Shown here: positions 48,402 through 56,951 of the stretch, piece by piece
Position numbering within the stretch: position 1 is the first letter of the stretch
Layout: every line of letters starts with the position of its first letter
Assembly (NCBI RefSeq): GCF_001676615.1
Contig: NZ_LYXZ01000002.1
Location: 118,295-182,294 of the forward strand
DNA from: Labrys sp. WJW
Lineage (GTDB): Bacteria; Pseudomonadota; Alphaproteobacteria; Rhizobiales; Labraceae
Reading direction: 5' to 3'
DNA length: 64,000 nt
The notes under the pieces: model-generated
What the model saw: only the letters and a program-made list of their open reading frames with translations
The model's database searches: none
Told to the model about the DNA's origin: nothing
Made by a program: the position numbers and the translations under genes

Positions 48402-49238
48402 TCAGGCCTGCCGGCGCAAATAGAACCCTTCGAAATAGGTCAGCGTGCGCTCGGGATGGAACGGGATCTCGGCCTGGAGCTCGGGCACCAGCCAGCGATC
48501 CTCCAGGCGATAGCCACGCGCTTCGAAATAGGCCAGGAACTTCGCGCGATTGAACAGCCGGCAGGGGATGACGGAGGATACGTGGTTCTGGGCCGTCCAG
48601 GCATCGGGGGCGTCTGAGATCGGAATCTTGTTGATCAGAATATGCTCGGGCAAGGCCGGCACCGTGTCCAGAATGCCGGGGCCCTGCTCGCCAAAGGGAT
48701 CCGGAAGATATTGGATCATGCCCAGCATGAGCATGATGTCGGGGGCTGGCGCTTCTGCCAGTTCCGACCCGAAGCTGATCATGGTGGATCCGAGCGTCGC
48801 ATGGCGTTGCCGTCCCCGCTCGACCATGTCGGGCATGTCGACGACATGCCAGCTTAGAGGCGGCTTCAGGAGGCCATAACGCTCGCATAATTCATAGAAG
48901 ATGCCGCCGGCGCCGCCGAAGTCGACCACCGTGCTGCCCGGCCGGAGGAGTTTCGACAGCCATAGCATGACGGCAAATTGCGAGGTCTGGAACAGGGTAG
49001 GGGCTTCGACCTCCGCGTCGCGAACCAGCAGTTCGGCGAGCGTGTCGTCATGCCAGCCGACCTTGCCGATATTGGCAGAAAAGCGCTCGGCTTCGGCGTA
49101 GCTGCCGAAGAGCCCGTAGAACAGATCCATCCGCCCCGCCCAGACATGCCGGAGGTAGAGGCCCTTCAGGAAGGGCAGTTTCCCCAGCCAGGCGCCGATG
49201 GCGCTGTGCATCATGAGGGCCTTGAAGAGCTGTTTCAT
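48402..49238 (-). CDS. TIGR04325-type putative methyltransferase
   Basis: The 278-residue protein fits the TIGR04325 family: FYGLFGSYAEAERFSANIGK near the start, the SAM-binding motif STVVDFGGAGGIFYELCERY, SWHVVDMPDMVERGRQRHA, and YLPDPFGEQGPGILDTVP. Family members occur in surface polysaccharide clusters and are presumed O- or C-methyltransferases. No polysaccharide genes are seen here. ATG 49238 is preceded by AGGA. The C-terminus has LTYFEGFYLRR. Confidence 0.72.
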   Translation of the reverse strand: MKQLFKALMMHSAIGAWLGKLPFLKGLYLRHVWAGRMDLFYGLFGSYAEAERFSANIGKVGWHDDTLAELLVRDAEVEAPTLFQTSQFAVMLWLSKLLRPGSTVVDFGGAGGIFYELCERYGLLKPPLSWHVVDMPDMVERGRQRHATLGSTMISFGSELAEAPAPDIMLMLGMIQYLPDPFGEQGPGILDTVPALPEHILINKIPISDAPDAWTAQNHVSSVIPCRLFNRAKFLAYFEARGYRLEDRWLVPELQAEIPFHPERTLTYFEGFYLRRQA

Positions 49239-49484
49239 GGAAGTCCTGGCGGTAAGGGGGCATGCTGGCGATCCCGGGTGTCGAGTTTCGACGTCCCGAC
49301 GAACCAAGCCATGCCTTCATACTGTAGTCGGGCCCGATTTGCTTCATTTCGATCGGGATATGAAGATTAATTGCGCGCAATGAAAGTGGATCGACGTCGA
49401 TCATCATGTCGGCGCTGTCATCGTACTAAGCTGGTCGAGGCATGGAAGCTGCGGTGCGGCCAGGCCGTCGGTGCGCAAAGACAA

Positions 49485-49508
49485 ACGCGCCGGCATGAGC
49501 CGGCGCGT
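49485..49508 (-). terminator. Terminator of the outer membrane protein gene
   Basis: ACGCGCCGGC and GCCGGCGCGT form a perfect 10-bp stem with a four-base loop. On the minus strand it is followed by TTGTCTTTG, giving a likely intrinsic terminator 55 bases after the stop codon. Confidence 0.75.
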
Positions 49509-49562
49509 AGCAGTTCTTCCCGGTCCTCACTATCGACAGATAGCAGGGAAGGTAGAGATCGA

Positions 49563-50306
49563 TCAGAACTTGTAAGAAATACCCGCGCGGATCGTATGGG
49601 TCTTCAAATTGATCCGGTCGTTGTAATTACCAGCCGCCGTTGTCGAGTAATTAAAATAATCCTTCTTGCCGTAATCGGCATAACGATATTCGACGCGAGC
49701 GATCAGATTGTCGGTGACGGCGTATTCGAGGCCGGCGCCGACGGTCCAGCCAACTTGGGTGCTGGAATATCGCAGTGCGCCGTCGACATTCCAGATGGGT
49801 GCGAAATCATATTTCCCGAACGCGACACCGCCCGTGACGTAAGGCAGGAAGCGATCAAGGGCGTAGCCAACCCGCAGACGAACCGAGCCATCCCATTTGA
49901 GCTCTGCCCGCTGCTTGTAGGTGGTGATCGGATCTGGTGCGCCGTGTGAGAAGTTGAGGTTGCCTCGGGCTCTCGAACTTCCCTTCAAGGAATCGTAGTT
50001 GATGTCGCCTTCGATGCCGACCACCAGATTATTCTGGAACTGATAATTGTAACCCGTGTAGACGCCGGCGGTGAAACCGTTGGCGGTCAACTTGCCTTTG
50101 TAGTCCCACTCGCCGCTGGCGATCCAATAGTCCGAATAGTCGGACTTGCCCCAAGTATAGCCGGCCTGAACGCCGCCATAGAAACCGGTCCAGGAATAGG
50201 GGGCGGCAACCGGAGCAATCGGCTCGACAGGCTGCGGAGCCAGATCGGCGGCATAGGCGGCCGTCGAGGAAAGCAGGATTGCCAGAGCTGCGGCAGAAAT
50301 TTTCAT
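49563..50306 (-). CDS. Outer membrane beta-barrel protein (Omp25/31 type)
   Basis: The 247-residue protein has a signal peptide (MKISAAALAILLSSTAAYAA), a Pro-rich start of the mature chain, and an eight-strand barrel with YSWTGFYGGVQAGYTWGKSD, VVGIEGDINYDSLKGSSRAR, RLRVGYALDRFLPYVTGGVA and a terminal HTIRAGISYKF ending in Phe. It resembles the Omp25/31 group common in Hyphomicrobiales. It is monocistronic with its own terminator. Confidence 0.85.
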   Translation of the reverse strand: MKISAAALAILLSSTAAYAADLAPQPVEPIAPVAAPYSWTGFYGGVQAGYTWGKSDYSDYWIASGEWDYKGKLTANGFTAGVYTGYNYQFQNNLVVGIEGDINYDSLKGSSRARGNLNFSHGAPDPITTYKQRAELKWDGSVRLRVGYALDRFLPYVTGGVAFGKYDFAPIWNVDGALRYSSTQVGWTVGAGLEYAVTDNLIARVEYRYADYGKKDYFNYSTTAAGNYNDRINLKTHTIRAGISYKF

Positions 50307-50668
50307 GGCTATATGTCCTAACAACATTTTCCGAATAGTGACGTTTCTCGGACGATGAGTCTGTAACAAGAAAGCCACACTGGGGTTAATTTTTATAGAT
50401 GCCTCGGAGATGGCTGTATATAATTTCCATTCTACGATGCTTGCAATTGAAAAATCGGGGAGTATGTCCTAGCTTTAGGTTAAATAGAGCTCATTATTTA
50501 GAAATATTAACCTTCGATTGGTTCCAAACGACTTATGGAGACGTAGGCCTTGCTGTCGAGGGAGGGGGGGAGGCGAGCCCAAGCGGATAGAGGCTCTACC
50601 TCGAAGGTGTTATGTCAGTATCTTTTCGTCGGTGTGTGCCCGAACGTATCGTCATCGTGAAATGCAGA
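50307..50668. other. AT-richer intergenic region upstream of the outer membrane protein gene
   Basis: This stretch is noticeably more AT-rich than its surroundings (50395-50520), as expected for a strong promoter of the outer membrane protein gene. No coding sequence or named RNA is recognised in it. Confidence 0.35.
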
Positions 50669-50699
50669 AAGGCCCGCGAGCCTGGAGCTGGCGGGCCTT
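50669..50699 (-). terminator. Terminator at the end of the iol gene cluster
   Basis: AAGGCCCGC and GCGGGCCTT form a 9-bp stem with a 13-base loop, 44 bases after the iolB stop on the minus strand and followed by TCTGCATTTC. It closes the leftward iol genes. Confidence 0.6.
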
Positions 50700-50742
50700 G
50701 GAAGAATGGATCGTCGGCTGGGAAGTATCGGTCGAGTGAACC

Positions 50743-51537
50743 TCAGGCCTGGACGAGCCAAGCGTGGTCCGGATCGTTGTGGAACTTCCAGATGCGCTTG
50801 GGACCTGCCATGACGTTGAGATAATAAAGGTCATAGCCGTGGGCGGCGCCGACGGGGTGATAGCCCTTCGGCACGAGCACGACGTCGCGATCGGAGAAAG
50901 CGATCACTTCGTCGAGCGAGCGGTCGTCCGTATAGACGCGTTGCACGCCATAGCCCTGCGCCGGGTTGAAGCGGTGATAATAGGTTTCTTCCAGCTGGCT
51001 CTCGGCGGGCAGGTTGTCCTGGTCGTGCTTGTGGGGCGGATAGCTCGACCAATTGCCGGACGGGGTGATCACCTCCACCACCAGCAGGCTCTCGGCCGGT
51101 TCCCATTCGGGCAGGATATTGCGGACATGGCGCGTGTTCGAGCCCTTGCCGCGGGTTTCCTGGCCGACCTGGTCGGGACCGATCACGCGAGCCGGCAGGG
51201 CGCCGGTACCCGGTGCCGCGCAGACGGCCAGTTCGAGCGGCGTTTCAGCCTTGACCTCATAGCTCGAGCCGGCGGGAACGTAGACCGACCAGGGTGCGCC
51301 TTCGAAGGGATTGCTGCGCTCGCCTAGCACCCCGAAATCCTGGCTGCCCGCCTTGATCGAGGCCTTGCCTGCCACCAATACCAGGCAAATCTCGGTAGCA
51401 CCCGTTTCGGCGCTCAGGCTTTCGCCGGCCGCAAGCTCATGCACCTCGAAACCGACATAGGTCCAGCCTGCCGATCGCGGCGTGACCCGGTGGATACGCG
51501 AGCCGGACTTGCCGGGCTTGAGCAGAAGTTTGGACAT
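50743..51537 (-). CDS. iolB: 5-deoxy-glucuronate isomerase
   Basis: The 264-residue bicupin converts 5-deoxy-glucuronate to 2-deoxy-5-keto-gluconate in inositol catabolism. It starts MSKLLLKPGKSGSRIHRVTP and includes SGNWSSYPPHKHDQDNLPAE (metal-binding His cluster), EETYYHRFNPAQGYGVQRVY and GYHPVGAAHGYDLYYLNVMA. It is the last of the leftward iol genes and is separated from iolE by a two-hairpin repeat. Confidence 0.93.
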   Translation of the reverse strand: MSKLLLKPGKSGSRIHRVTPRSAGWTYVGFEVHELAAGESLSAETGATEICLVLVAGKASIKAGSQDFGVLGERSNPFEGAPWSVYVPAGSSYEVKAETPLELAVCAAPGTGALPARVIGPDQVGQETRGKGSNTRHVRNILPEWEPAESLLVVEVITPSGNWSSYPPHKHDQDNLPAESQLEETYYHRFNPAQGYGVQRVYTDDRSLDEVIAFSDRDVVLVPKGYHPVGAAHGYDLYYLNVMAGPKRIWKFHNDPDHAWLVQA

Positions 51538-51562
51538 CTGGGGCTCCTCGAGCTCATTGCTG

Positions 51563-51660
51563 CCAGAGCGTCTCCTGGAAAAGCGATCGATACTTCGTCA
51601 GGAGAAACGCGTCGAACCAAAGAATTGGATTAAGGCGCATCTTTCGCCAAAATGCGCTCG
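51563..51660 (+). repeat. Two-hairpin intergenic repeat, copy 5
   Basis: It begins CCAGAGCGTCTCCTGGAAAA, has the linker AGAAACGCGTCGAACCAAAG and ends GCCAAAATGCGCTCG, matching the other copies in order. It lies between iolE and iolB. Confidence 0.58.
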
Positions 51661-51666
51661 CTCTCG

Positions 51667-52557
51667 TCAGGCTGCCTTCAATCCCGTCTCGCCGAGCACC
51701 TTTCGCAGATGCGCGTAACCGGCCTTGGCATAGGTCAGCGGATTGGCCTTCTTGGGATCCTGTTCGGCCTCGACGATGACCCAGCCGGAATAGCCCTGGA
51801 GTTCGCGGAATACACTGGCAAAGTCGATCACGCCGTCGCCTGGAACCGTATAGACACCGGCCAGCACACTATCGAGGAAACTCCAATCCTGCGCATCCGA
51901 ACGCGCCCTGACCTCGGCTCGCACATCCTTGGTGTGGACATGGCTGATGCGGTTGCGATAGCGGCGGGCAAGATCGGCAGGATCCGAGCCGCCCCAGGTG
52001 GCGTGGCCGGTGTCGAGCAGGAGATGCACGGCAGGGCCGGTCGCCGCCATGAAGGCATCGATGTCGGCCTGCGACTGCACGATGGTGCCCATGTGATGGT
52101 GATAGTCGAGCTGCAGGCCCTCGGCCTTGAGCATCTCGGCATAGGCGGTGATGCGGCGGCCATATTCGGCCCAGTCCGCGGATGCCATCACCGGGCGCCG
52201 CGACAGCGGTTTGGCCTTGTCGCCGTGGATGGCGTTGGAGGTTTCGGCGACGATGAAGACGCTGGTGCCCATCGCCTTGAGCAGGTCGATATGGGCCCGC
52301 GCCGCCGCGAACTCGGTATGTTCGTCCCGTGTCAGCAATTCGATCGAGTGCCAGCCGCCGACGCAGGCGAGGCCGAAGGGCGCGAGCGCAGCCTTGAGGG
52401 CGTTGGCCTCCCGCGGGAACTTGTTGCCGAGTTCCATGCCTTCGAAGCCGACTTCCCTGGCCTCGGCCAGGCAGGTTTCCAGCGGCGTGTCGCCGCCGAT
52501 TTCAGGCATGTCGTCGTTCGACCAGCCGATGGGATTGGCGCCGATGCGTATAGGCAT
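51667..52557 (-). CDS. iolE: Myo-inosose-2 dehydratase
   Basis: The 296-residue TIM-barrel enzyme dehydrates 2-keto-myo-inositol to the trihydroxycyclohexane-dione that IolD cleaves. It opens MPIRIGANPIGWSNDDMPEI, with GFEGMELGNKFPREANALKA, the metal-site HHHMGTIVQ, LLLDTGHATWGGSD and GWVIVEAEQDP. CGGAG precedes the ATG. A paired-palindrome element separates it from iolD upstream. Confidence 0.92.
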   Translation of the reverse strand: MPIRIGANPIGWSNDDMPEIGGDTPLETCLAEAREVGFEGMELGNKFPREANALKAALAPFGLACVGGWHSIELLTRDEHTEFAAARAHIDLLKAMGTSVFIVAETSNAIHGDKAKPLSRRPVMASADWAEYGRRITAYAEMLKAEGLQLDYHHHMGTIVQSQADIDAFMAATGPAVHLLLDTGHATWGGSDPADLARRYRNRISHVHTKDVRAEVRARSDAQDWSFLDSVLAGVYTVPGDGVIDFASVFRELQGYSGWVIVEAEQDPKKANPLTYAKAGYAHLRKVLGETGLKAA

Positions 52558-52584
52558 AAGAGAACTCCGGAGAATATTGGTTCG

Positions 52585-52657
52585 GGGGCGGGTCTTCAGA
52601 CCCGGCATTCTTGCAGGTGGGAGTAGGGGAGAAGGTGGGTCTGAAGGCCCGCCGCCC
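52585..52657. repeat. Paired-palindrome (BIME-like) element 3
   Basis: GGGCGGGTCTTCAGACCCGG and a downstream GTGGGTCTGAAGGCCCGCC are near reverse complements and each can fold on itself. They share the GGTCTTC/GAAG core with element 1. The element fills the gap between iolD and iolE. Confidence 0.55.
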
Positions 52658-52664
52658 ATGATGC

Positions 52665-54512
52665 TCAATCGCCCACGCGCTGCAGCGCCTTCTTGGTCAC
52701 ATAGGCCGCATGGGCTGCCTCGACCTCGCGGCGCTGGGAAACCTCGGGAACTGCGACATCCCACCAGGCGCCGCCCGCATCGGTCGATTCCAAGGGATCT
52801 GTGTCGATCACCACCACGGATGTCCGGCTGTGCCCGCGCGCGGCGGTGACGGCGGCCTCCAGCTCGGCCAGGCTCTTCACCTTGACGGCATGCGCGCCAA
52901 GGCTGGCGGCGTGTGCCGTGAAGTCGATGTCCGGCAGCACGTCGTGGCGGGTGTCGCGCAGGAGATTGTTGAAGCTTTCGCCGCCCGTTGCCCGCTGCAG
53001 GCGGTTGATGCAGCCATAGCCCCGGTTGTCGAGCACCACGATGGTTAATTTGGCGCCGGCCATGATCGAGGTGGCGATTTCGGAATTGGCCATCAGATAG
53101 GAGCCGTCGCCGACCATCACGATGACCTCGCGGTTGGGCTCGGCCATCTTCACGCCAAGTCCTCCGGCGATCTCGTAGCCCATGCAGGAATAGCCATATT
53201 CCATGTGATAGCCACCAGGAGCGCCTGCCTGCCAGAGCTTGTGGAGTTCGCCCGGCAGGCCGCCGGCCGCGCAGACCACGATGTCGGTCGGCTTGCCGAC
53301 CCGCTGCACGGCGCCGATGACCTGGGCGTCGGAGGGCAGTTCGACATTGCTGGCATCGGTATAGCGGGCGGCCGTCTTCAGCCATTCTTCGCGCCCGGAG
53401 ACCGCCTTGCTTGTCCATTCTTCCGGGGCTTTCCAGCCTTCGAGAGCATTCGACAGCAGTTCCAGGCCAACCCTGGCATCGCAGACCAGCGGCAAAGCGC
53501 GATGCTTGGCGGCATCGAAGGGCTGGGTGTTGAGGCCGACGATGCGATGCGTATCGGCCTTGAACAGGGCCCAGGAACCGGTGGTGAAGTCCTGCAGGCG
53601 CGTGCCCACGGCCAGGACCAGATCTGCCTCCTCGGCGACCTTGTTGGCGGCGGCGGTTCCGGTCACGCCGATGGCACCCATGCCGAGCGGGTTGTCCAGC
53701 GCGACGGCGCTCTTTCCGGCCTGGGTTTCGCCGACCGGAATGCCGTGCCTTGCGGCAAAGGTGGCGAGGGTGCCTTCGGCCTGCGAATAGAGCGTGCCGC
53801 CGCCGGTAACGATCACGGGCTTGCGGGCGGCCTTCAGCGCGGCGACCGCGGCGGCCAGTTCGTCCTCGTCGGGGCGGGTGCGCCGGCTGGTCCAGATCCG
53901 TTCTTCGAAGAAGGAGGCGGGATAGTCATAGGCTTCGGCCTGCACGTCCTGGCACAGCGCCAGGGTCACCGGTCCGCAATCGGCCGGATCGGTCAGCACG
54001 GTCATTGCCCGTGCCAGGGCCGGGATGATCTGCTCGGGGCGGGTGATGCGGTCGAAATAGCGCGAGACGGGCCGGAAGGCGTCGTTCGGGGTGAGGGTGC
54101 CGTCGCCGAAATCCTCCAGCTGCTGCAGCACGGGATCTGGCCGGCGGTTGGCGAAGACGTCGCCCGGCAGCAGCAGGAGCGGCAGGCGGTTGACATGGGC
54201 GACGGCGGCGGCGGTGACCAGATTGGTCGCGCCCGGTCCGATCGAGGTGGTGCAGGCCATCATGCGGCGCCGTCGCATCGCCTTGGCATAGGCGGTCGCG
54301 GCATGCGCCATCGACTGCTCGTTATGGGCGCGATAGGTCGGCAGGGTCTCGCGCGCCTGGTAGAGGGCCTCGCCGATTCCGGCGACGTTGCCATGCCCGA
54401 AGATGGCGAAGACACCGGCGAAAATCGGTACCGTCTGCCCGTCGACGACCGTCTTCTGGGCGGTGAGGAAGCGGACCAGGGCCTGGGCCATTGTGAGACG
54501 GATGGTAGCCAC
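52665..54512 (-). CDS. iolD: 3D-trihydroxycyclohexane-1,2-dione acylhydrolase
   Basis: The 615-residue ThDP enzyme opens the inositol ring to 5-deoxy-glucuronate. It begins VATIRLTMAQALVRFLTAQK, typical of IolD, and has FAIFGHGNVAGIGEALYQ, STATIGPGATNL-like TSIGPGATNLVTAAAVAHVN and the ThDP motif VMVGDGSYLMANSEI followed by VVLDNRGYG. The GTG at 54512 has GGGAGAG six bases upstream and matches the family start. An inverted repeat with ATATTGACA lies upstream. Confidence 0.94.
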   Translation of the reverse strand: MATIRLTMAQALVRFLTAQKTVVDGQTVPIFAGVFAIFGHGNVAGIGEALYQARETLPTYRAHNEQSMAHAATAYAKAMRRRRMMACTTSIGPGATNLVTAAAVAHVNRLPLLLLPGDVFANRRPDPVLQQLEDFGDGTLTPNDAFRPVSRYFDRITRPEQIIPALARAMTVLTDPADCGPVTLALCQDVQAEAYDYPASFFEERIWTSRRTRPDEDELAAAVAALKAARKPVIVTGGGTLYSQAEGTLATFAARHGIPVGETQAGKSAVALDNPLGMGAIGVTGTAAANKVAEEADLVLAVGTRLQDFTTGSWALFKADTHRIVGLNTQPFDAAKHRALPLVCDARVGLELLSNALEGWKAPEEWTSKAVSGREEWLKTAARYTDASNVELPSDAQVIGAVQRVGKPTDIVVCAAGGLPGELHKLWQAGAPGGYHMEYGYSCMGYEIAGGLGVKMAEPNREVIVMVGDGSYLMANSEIATSIMAGAKLTIVVLDNRGYGCINRLQRATGGESFNNLLRDTRHDVLPDIDFTAHAASLGAHAVKVKSLAELEAAVTAARGHSRTSVVVIDTDPLESTDAGGAWWDVAVPEVSQRREVEAAHAAYVTKKALQRVGD

Positions 54513-54536
54513 GAAATCTCTCCCTGAGCGTATTGG

Positions 54537-54560
54537 ACTCAACTGTCAATATGGTTGAGT
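54537..54560. promoter_or_regulatory. Operator-like inverted repeat upstream of iolD
   Basis: ACTCAAC and GTTGAGT flank a 10-base centre that contains TGTCAATAT. It lies 25 bases upstream of the iolD start, within the 144-base gap after the kinase gene. The same TGTCAATAT core occurs in the dyad upstream of iolG and the kinase gene. Confidence 0.5.
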
Positions 54561-54656
54561 GGCCTGCTCCAAATGTCTTTGTCGAGAAGTGGAGGCCCCT
54601 TGCGGACCTCACCTGGAATGCCGGACCATAGCCAGCGCGAAGCTGCTTCGCGAGTG

Positions 54657-56576
54657 CTATTGGGCCGCCGCGGCCTGTCCCGAGGCACTCTCCCAGGCTT
54701 GAACCAGTCTGGCGAAACGGGTTGCCATCGCGTCGACCGCGTCGTCGTCGCTGAGAGCCCCGCTCAGCCAGGCCCGGGCCGGTTCATTGAAGATGGTGCG
54801 TCCGACGGCAAAACCCTTCACCATCGGTTCACTCGCAGCCACGGCGAAGGCAGCCTCGAGGTCTTCCTCCGGGGCTTCCAGGCCAAGTAGCACGATGCCG
54901 CGGCAGAGCGGATCGTTGCGCTCGATCACCGCGGCGACGGCACGCCAGGCCGCGGCGGTCTTCAGCGGCTCCAGCTTCCACCAGTCGGGCTTGATGCCGA
55001 GGTCGTAGAGGCGCTGCACCACGCTCGACACCGTGTCGTCTTCGAGCGGACCATGCTTGCCGGCGATGATCTCGATCAGCAATTCGCGTCCCACCGTGCG
55101 TGCGGCCGCGTGAAGGCGCAGCAATTGGCGCTCCTGCTGCTCCTTGAGGGCAGGGGGGTCGCTGGGATGATAGAAGCAAAGGCACTTGATCGTGTGTCCG
55201 ACCGGCCATTCGATCAGGCTGGTACCGACATCGGGCCCGCCCTCGAATTCCAGGGGGCGGGAGCCGGGAAGCTCGACCGGCCTGCCGATCCAGAAGGGGT
55301 GATCGGCCGCGCGGAACAAGGCTTCGCGGCCATAGATGCCGTCGATCAGCATGCCGAAGCCGGACCGCCCGCCTGCGATCCTGGCGGCAGCCTTGACCGC
55401 CAGGGCCTTGAAGGCGGAGATGCGCTCTCGCGATACGCCGATTTCGTCCGCCATCGCTTCCATCTGGGCACGGTGGTCGACGGCGAGCGCCATCAGCCCC
55501 TCGGCGGCCGGGCGGCGGGTGGTGGCCCAATGGATGTGGTTGATGGCGGCGTCCTTGCGCAAGGCCCGCTCCTTGCTGCCATGTTCGAGGAAGTAGCTCA
55601 GTTCGGTGAAGGTCGGGATCTCGGGCGAGCAGAGCAGGCGGGAGACCGCGAAGGCACCGCTGGCATTGGCATAGGCACAGGCGGTTTCGAGCGGCTCGCC
55701 GCGCAGCCATCCGCGCAGGAAGCCCGACAGAAAGGCGTCGCCAGCGCCGAGGACGTTGTAGACCTCGACCGGAAATCCCGGCCCGCGAATGCCGTCATCG
55801 AGGCTGGCAGGGATGGCACCGGGAAAGACGACGCAGCCCATCGGTCCGCGCTTGCACACGATGGTGCCGTCGGAGATGGAACGGATGCGCCGCAGCGTCT
55901 CGAGCGTGTCCTCCGAACCGCCGGCAATGGCGAGTTCCTCTTCCGTGCCGACGATCAGGTCGCAATCGGGCAGGATGGTCTGCAGATGCGCGGTGACGTG
56001 ATCGGCCTTGATATAGCGCTCCTCGCCAGCCCCATGTCCGGCGAGGCCCCAGAGGTTGGGCCGGTAGTCGACGTCGAACACCACCTTGCGGCCATGCTTC
56101 TTGGCCAGGCGTATGGCCTTGCGCTGGGCGGCATCTGTGTTGGGTTGGGAAAAATGCGTGCCGGTGACGACGATGGCGGCGGCCGAGGCGATGAGAGCCT
56201 CGTCTATGTCGCTTTCGTCGAGCGCCATGTCGGCGCAATTGTCGCGGTAGAAGATGAGAGGGAATTGCTTCTCGTCGCGCACACCGAGGATGACCAGCGC
56301 GGTGAGGCGGGCGGGATCGGTATGGATGCCTTCGGTCGCCACGCCTTCGCGCTGCATCTGCTCGCGGATGAAGCGTCCCATCGCCTCGTCGCCGACCCGG
56401 GTGATCAGGGCCGATTTCAGGCCGAGGCGCGCCGTGCCGATGGCGATATTGGCGGGGCAGCCGCCCACGGCCTTGGTGAAGGAGGACATCTCCTCCAGCC
56501 TGCCGCCGACCTGCTGGCCGTAAAGATCCACCGAAGCGCGGCCGATCGTGATGACATCGAGTGCGGGCGTGCTCAT
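54657..56576 (-). CDS. iolC: Bifunctional 5-dehydro-2-deoxygluconokinase / DUF2090 aldolase-type protein
   Basis: The 639-residue protein joins a PfkB-type kinase (about residues 1-325; ITIGRASVDLYGQQVGGRLE, VNVDYRPNLWG-like FDVDYRPNLWGLAGHGAGEE, GAGDAFLSGFLRGWLRGEP) to a DUF2090 domain (about 335-630; MALAVDHRAQMEAMADEIGV, FGMLIDGIYGREALF, VGRTIFNEPARAWLSG). The kinase phosphorylates 2-deoxy-5-keto-gluconate; the second domain is in the place of the aldolase step (IolJ), so one protein may do two consecutive reactions. This fusion is known in rhizobia. GGAGG precedes the ATG. Confidence 0.92.
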   Translation of the reverse strand: MSTPALDVITIGRASVDLYGQQVGGRLEEMSSFTKAVGGCPANIAIGTARLGLKSALITRVGDEAMGRFIREQMQREGVATEGIHTDPARLTALVILGVRDEKQFPLIFYRDNCADMALDESDIDEALIASAAAIVVTGTHFSQPNTDAAQRKAIRLAKKHGRKVVFDVDYRPNLWGLAGHGAGEERYIKADHVTAHLQTILPDCDLIVGTEEELAIAGGSEDTLETLRRIRSISDGTIVCKRGPMGCVVFPGAIPASLDDGIRGPGFPVEVYNVLGAGDAFLSGFLRGWLRGEPLETACAYANASGAFAVSRLLCSPEIPTFTELSYFLEHGSKERALRKDAAINHIHWATTRRPAAEGLMALAVDHRAQMEAMADEIGVSRERISAFKALAVKAAARIAGGRSGFGMLIDGIYGREALFRAADHPFWIGRPVELPGSRPLEFEGGPDVGTSLIEWPVGHTIKCLCFYHPSDPPALKEQQERQLLRLHAAARTVGRELLIEIIAGKHGPLEDDTVSSVVQRLYDLGIKPDWWKLEPLKTAAAWRAVAAVIERNDPLCRGIVLLGLEAPEEDLEAAFAVAASEPMVKGFAVGRTIFNEPARAWLSGALSDDDAVDAMATRFARLVQAWESASGQAAAAQ

Positions 56577-56777
56577 GCTTGACCTCCAGACAGACGGACC
56601 GGCCCGCCATGGGACGGCGGATGCACAAGGCAGCCGCATTGGGCGGAAACGGCCGGCTCTAAACGTTTCCTCTTGGCGACTGCGTGCCGGCCTGTCGCCT
56701 TGTTGTTGTCTCGCGCATCGGCGGGCCTTTCGGCGGTTGCTTCATCCCTTCGATTGGCGCTTCAAAAATGAAACATA

Positions 56778-56805
56778 TATTCTATTATGTTGTCAATATA
56801 GAATA
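56778..56805. promoter_or_regulatory. Operator-like inverted repeat between iolC and iolG
   Basis: TATTCTAT and ATAGAATA flank a 12-base centre, and TGTCAATAT spans the inner right side. It lies in an AT-rich segment of the 375-base divergent region, where it could control both directions. The RpiR-type regulator at 58068 is the obvious candidate to bind it. Confidence 0.52.
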
Positions 56806-56951
56806 AAAATGCCATATTTTGACGTGAAGCCTGTGCCGTCGCCCGCCCTTGCGTGCAAGGCCGCGATTCGGTGGCATGGCGCGATGGTTGACGATTATCC
56901 TACAGCAAACAGGCCCGGTCCTCGGGTCAAATCAAACGATTGGGGAGAGAA

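Noticed and set aside
50669..50742. A small gene after iolB
   Set aside because: The segment folds as a terminator and short frames there lack ribosome binding sites.
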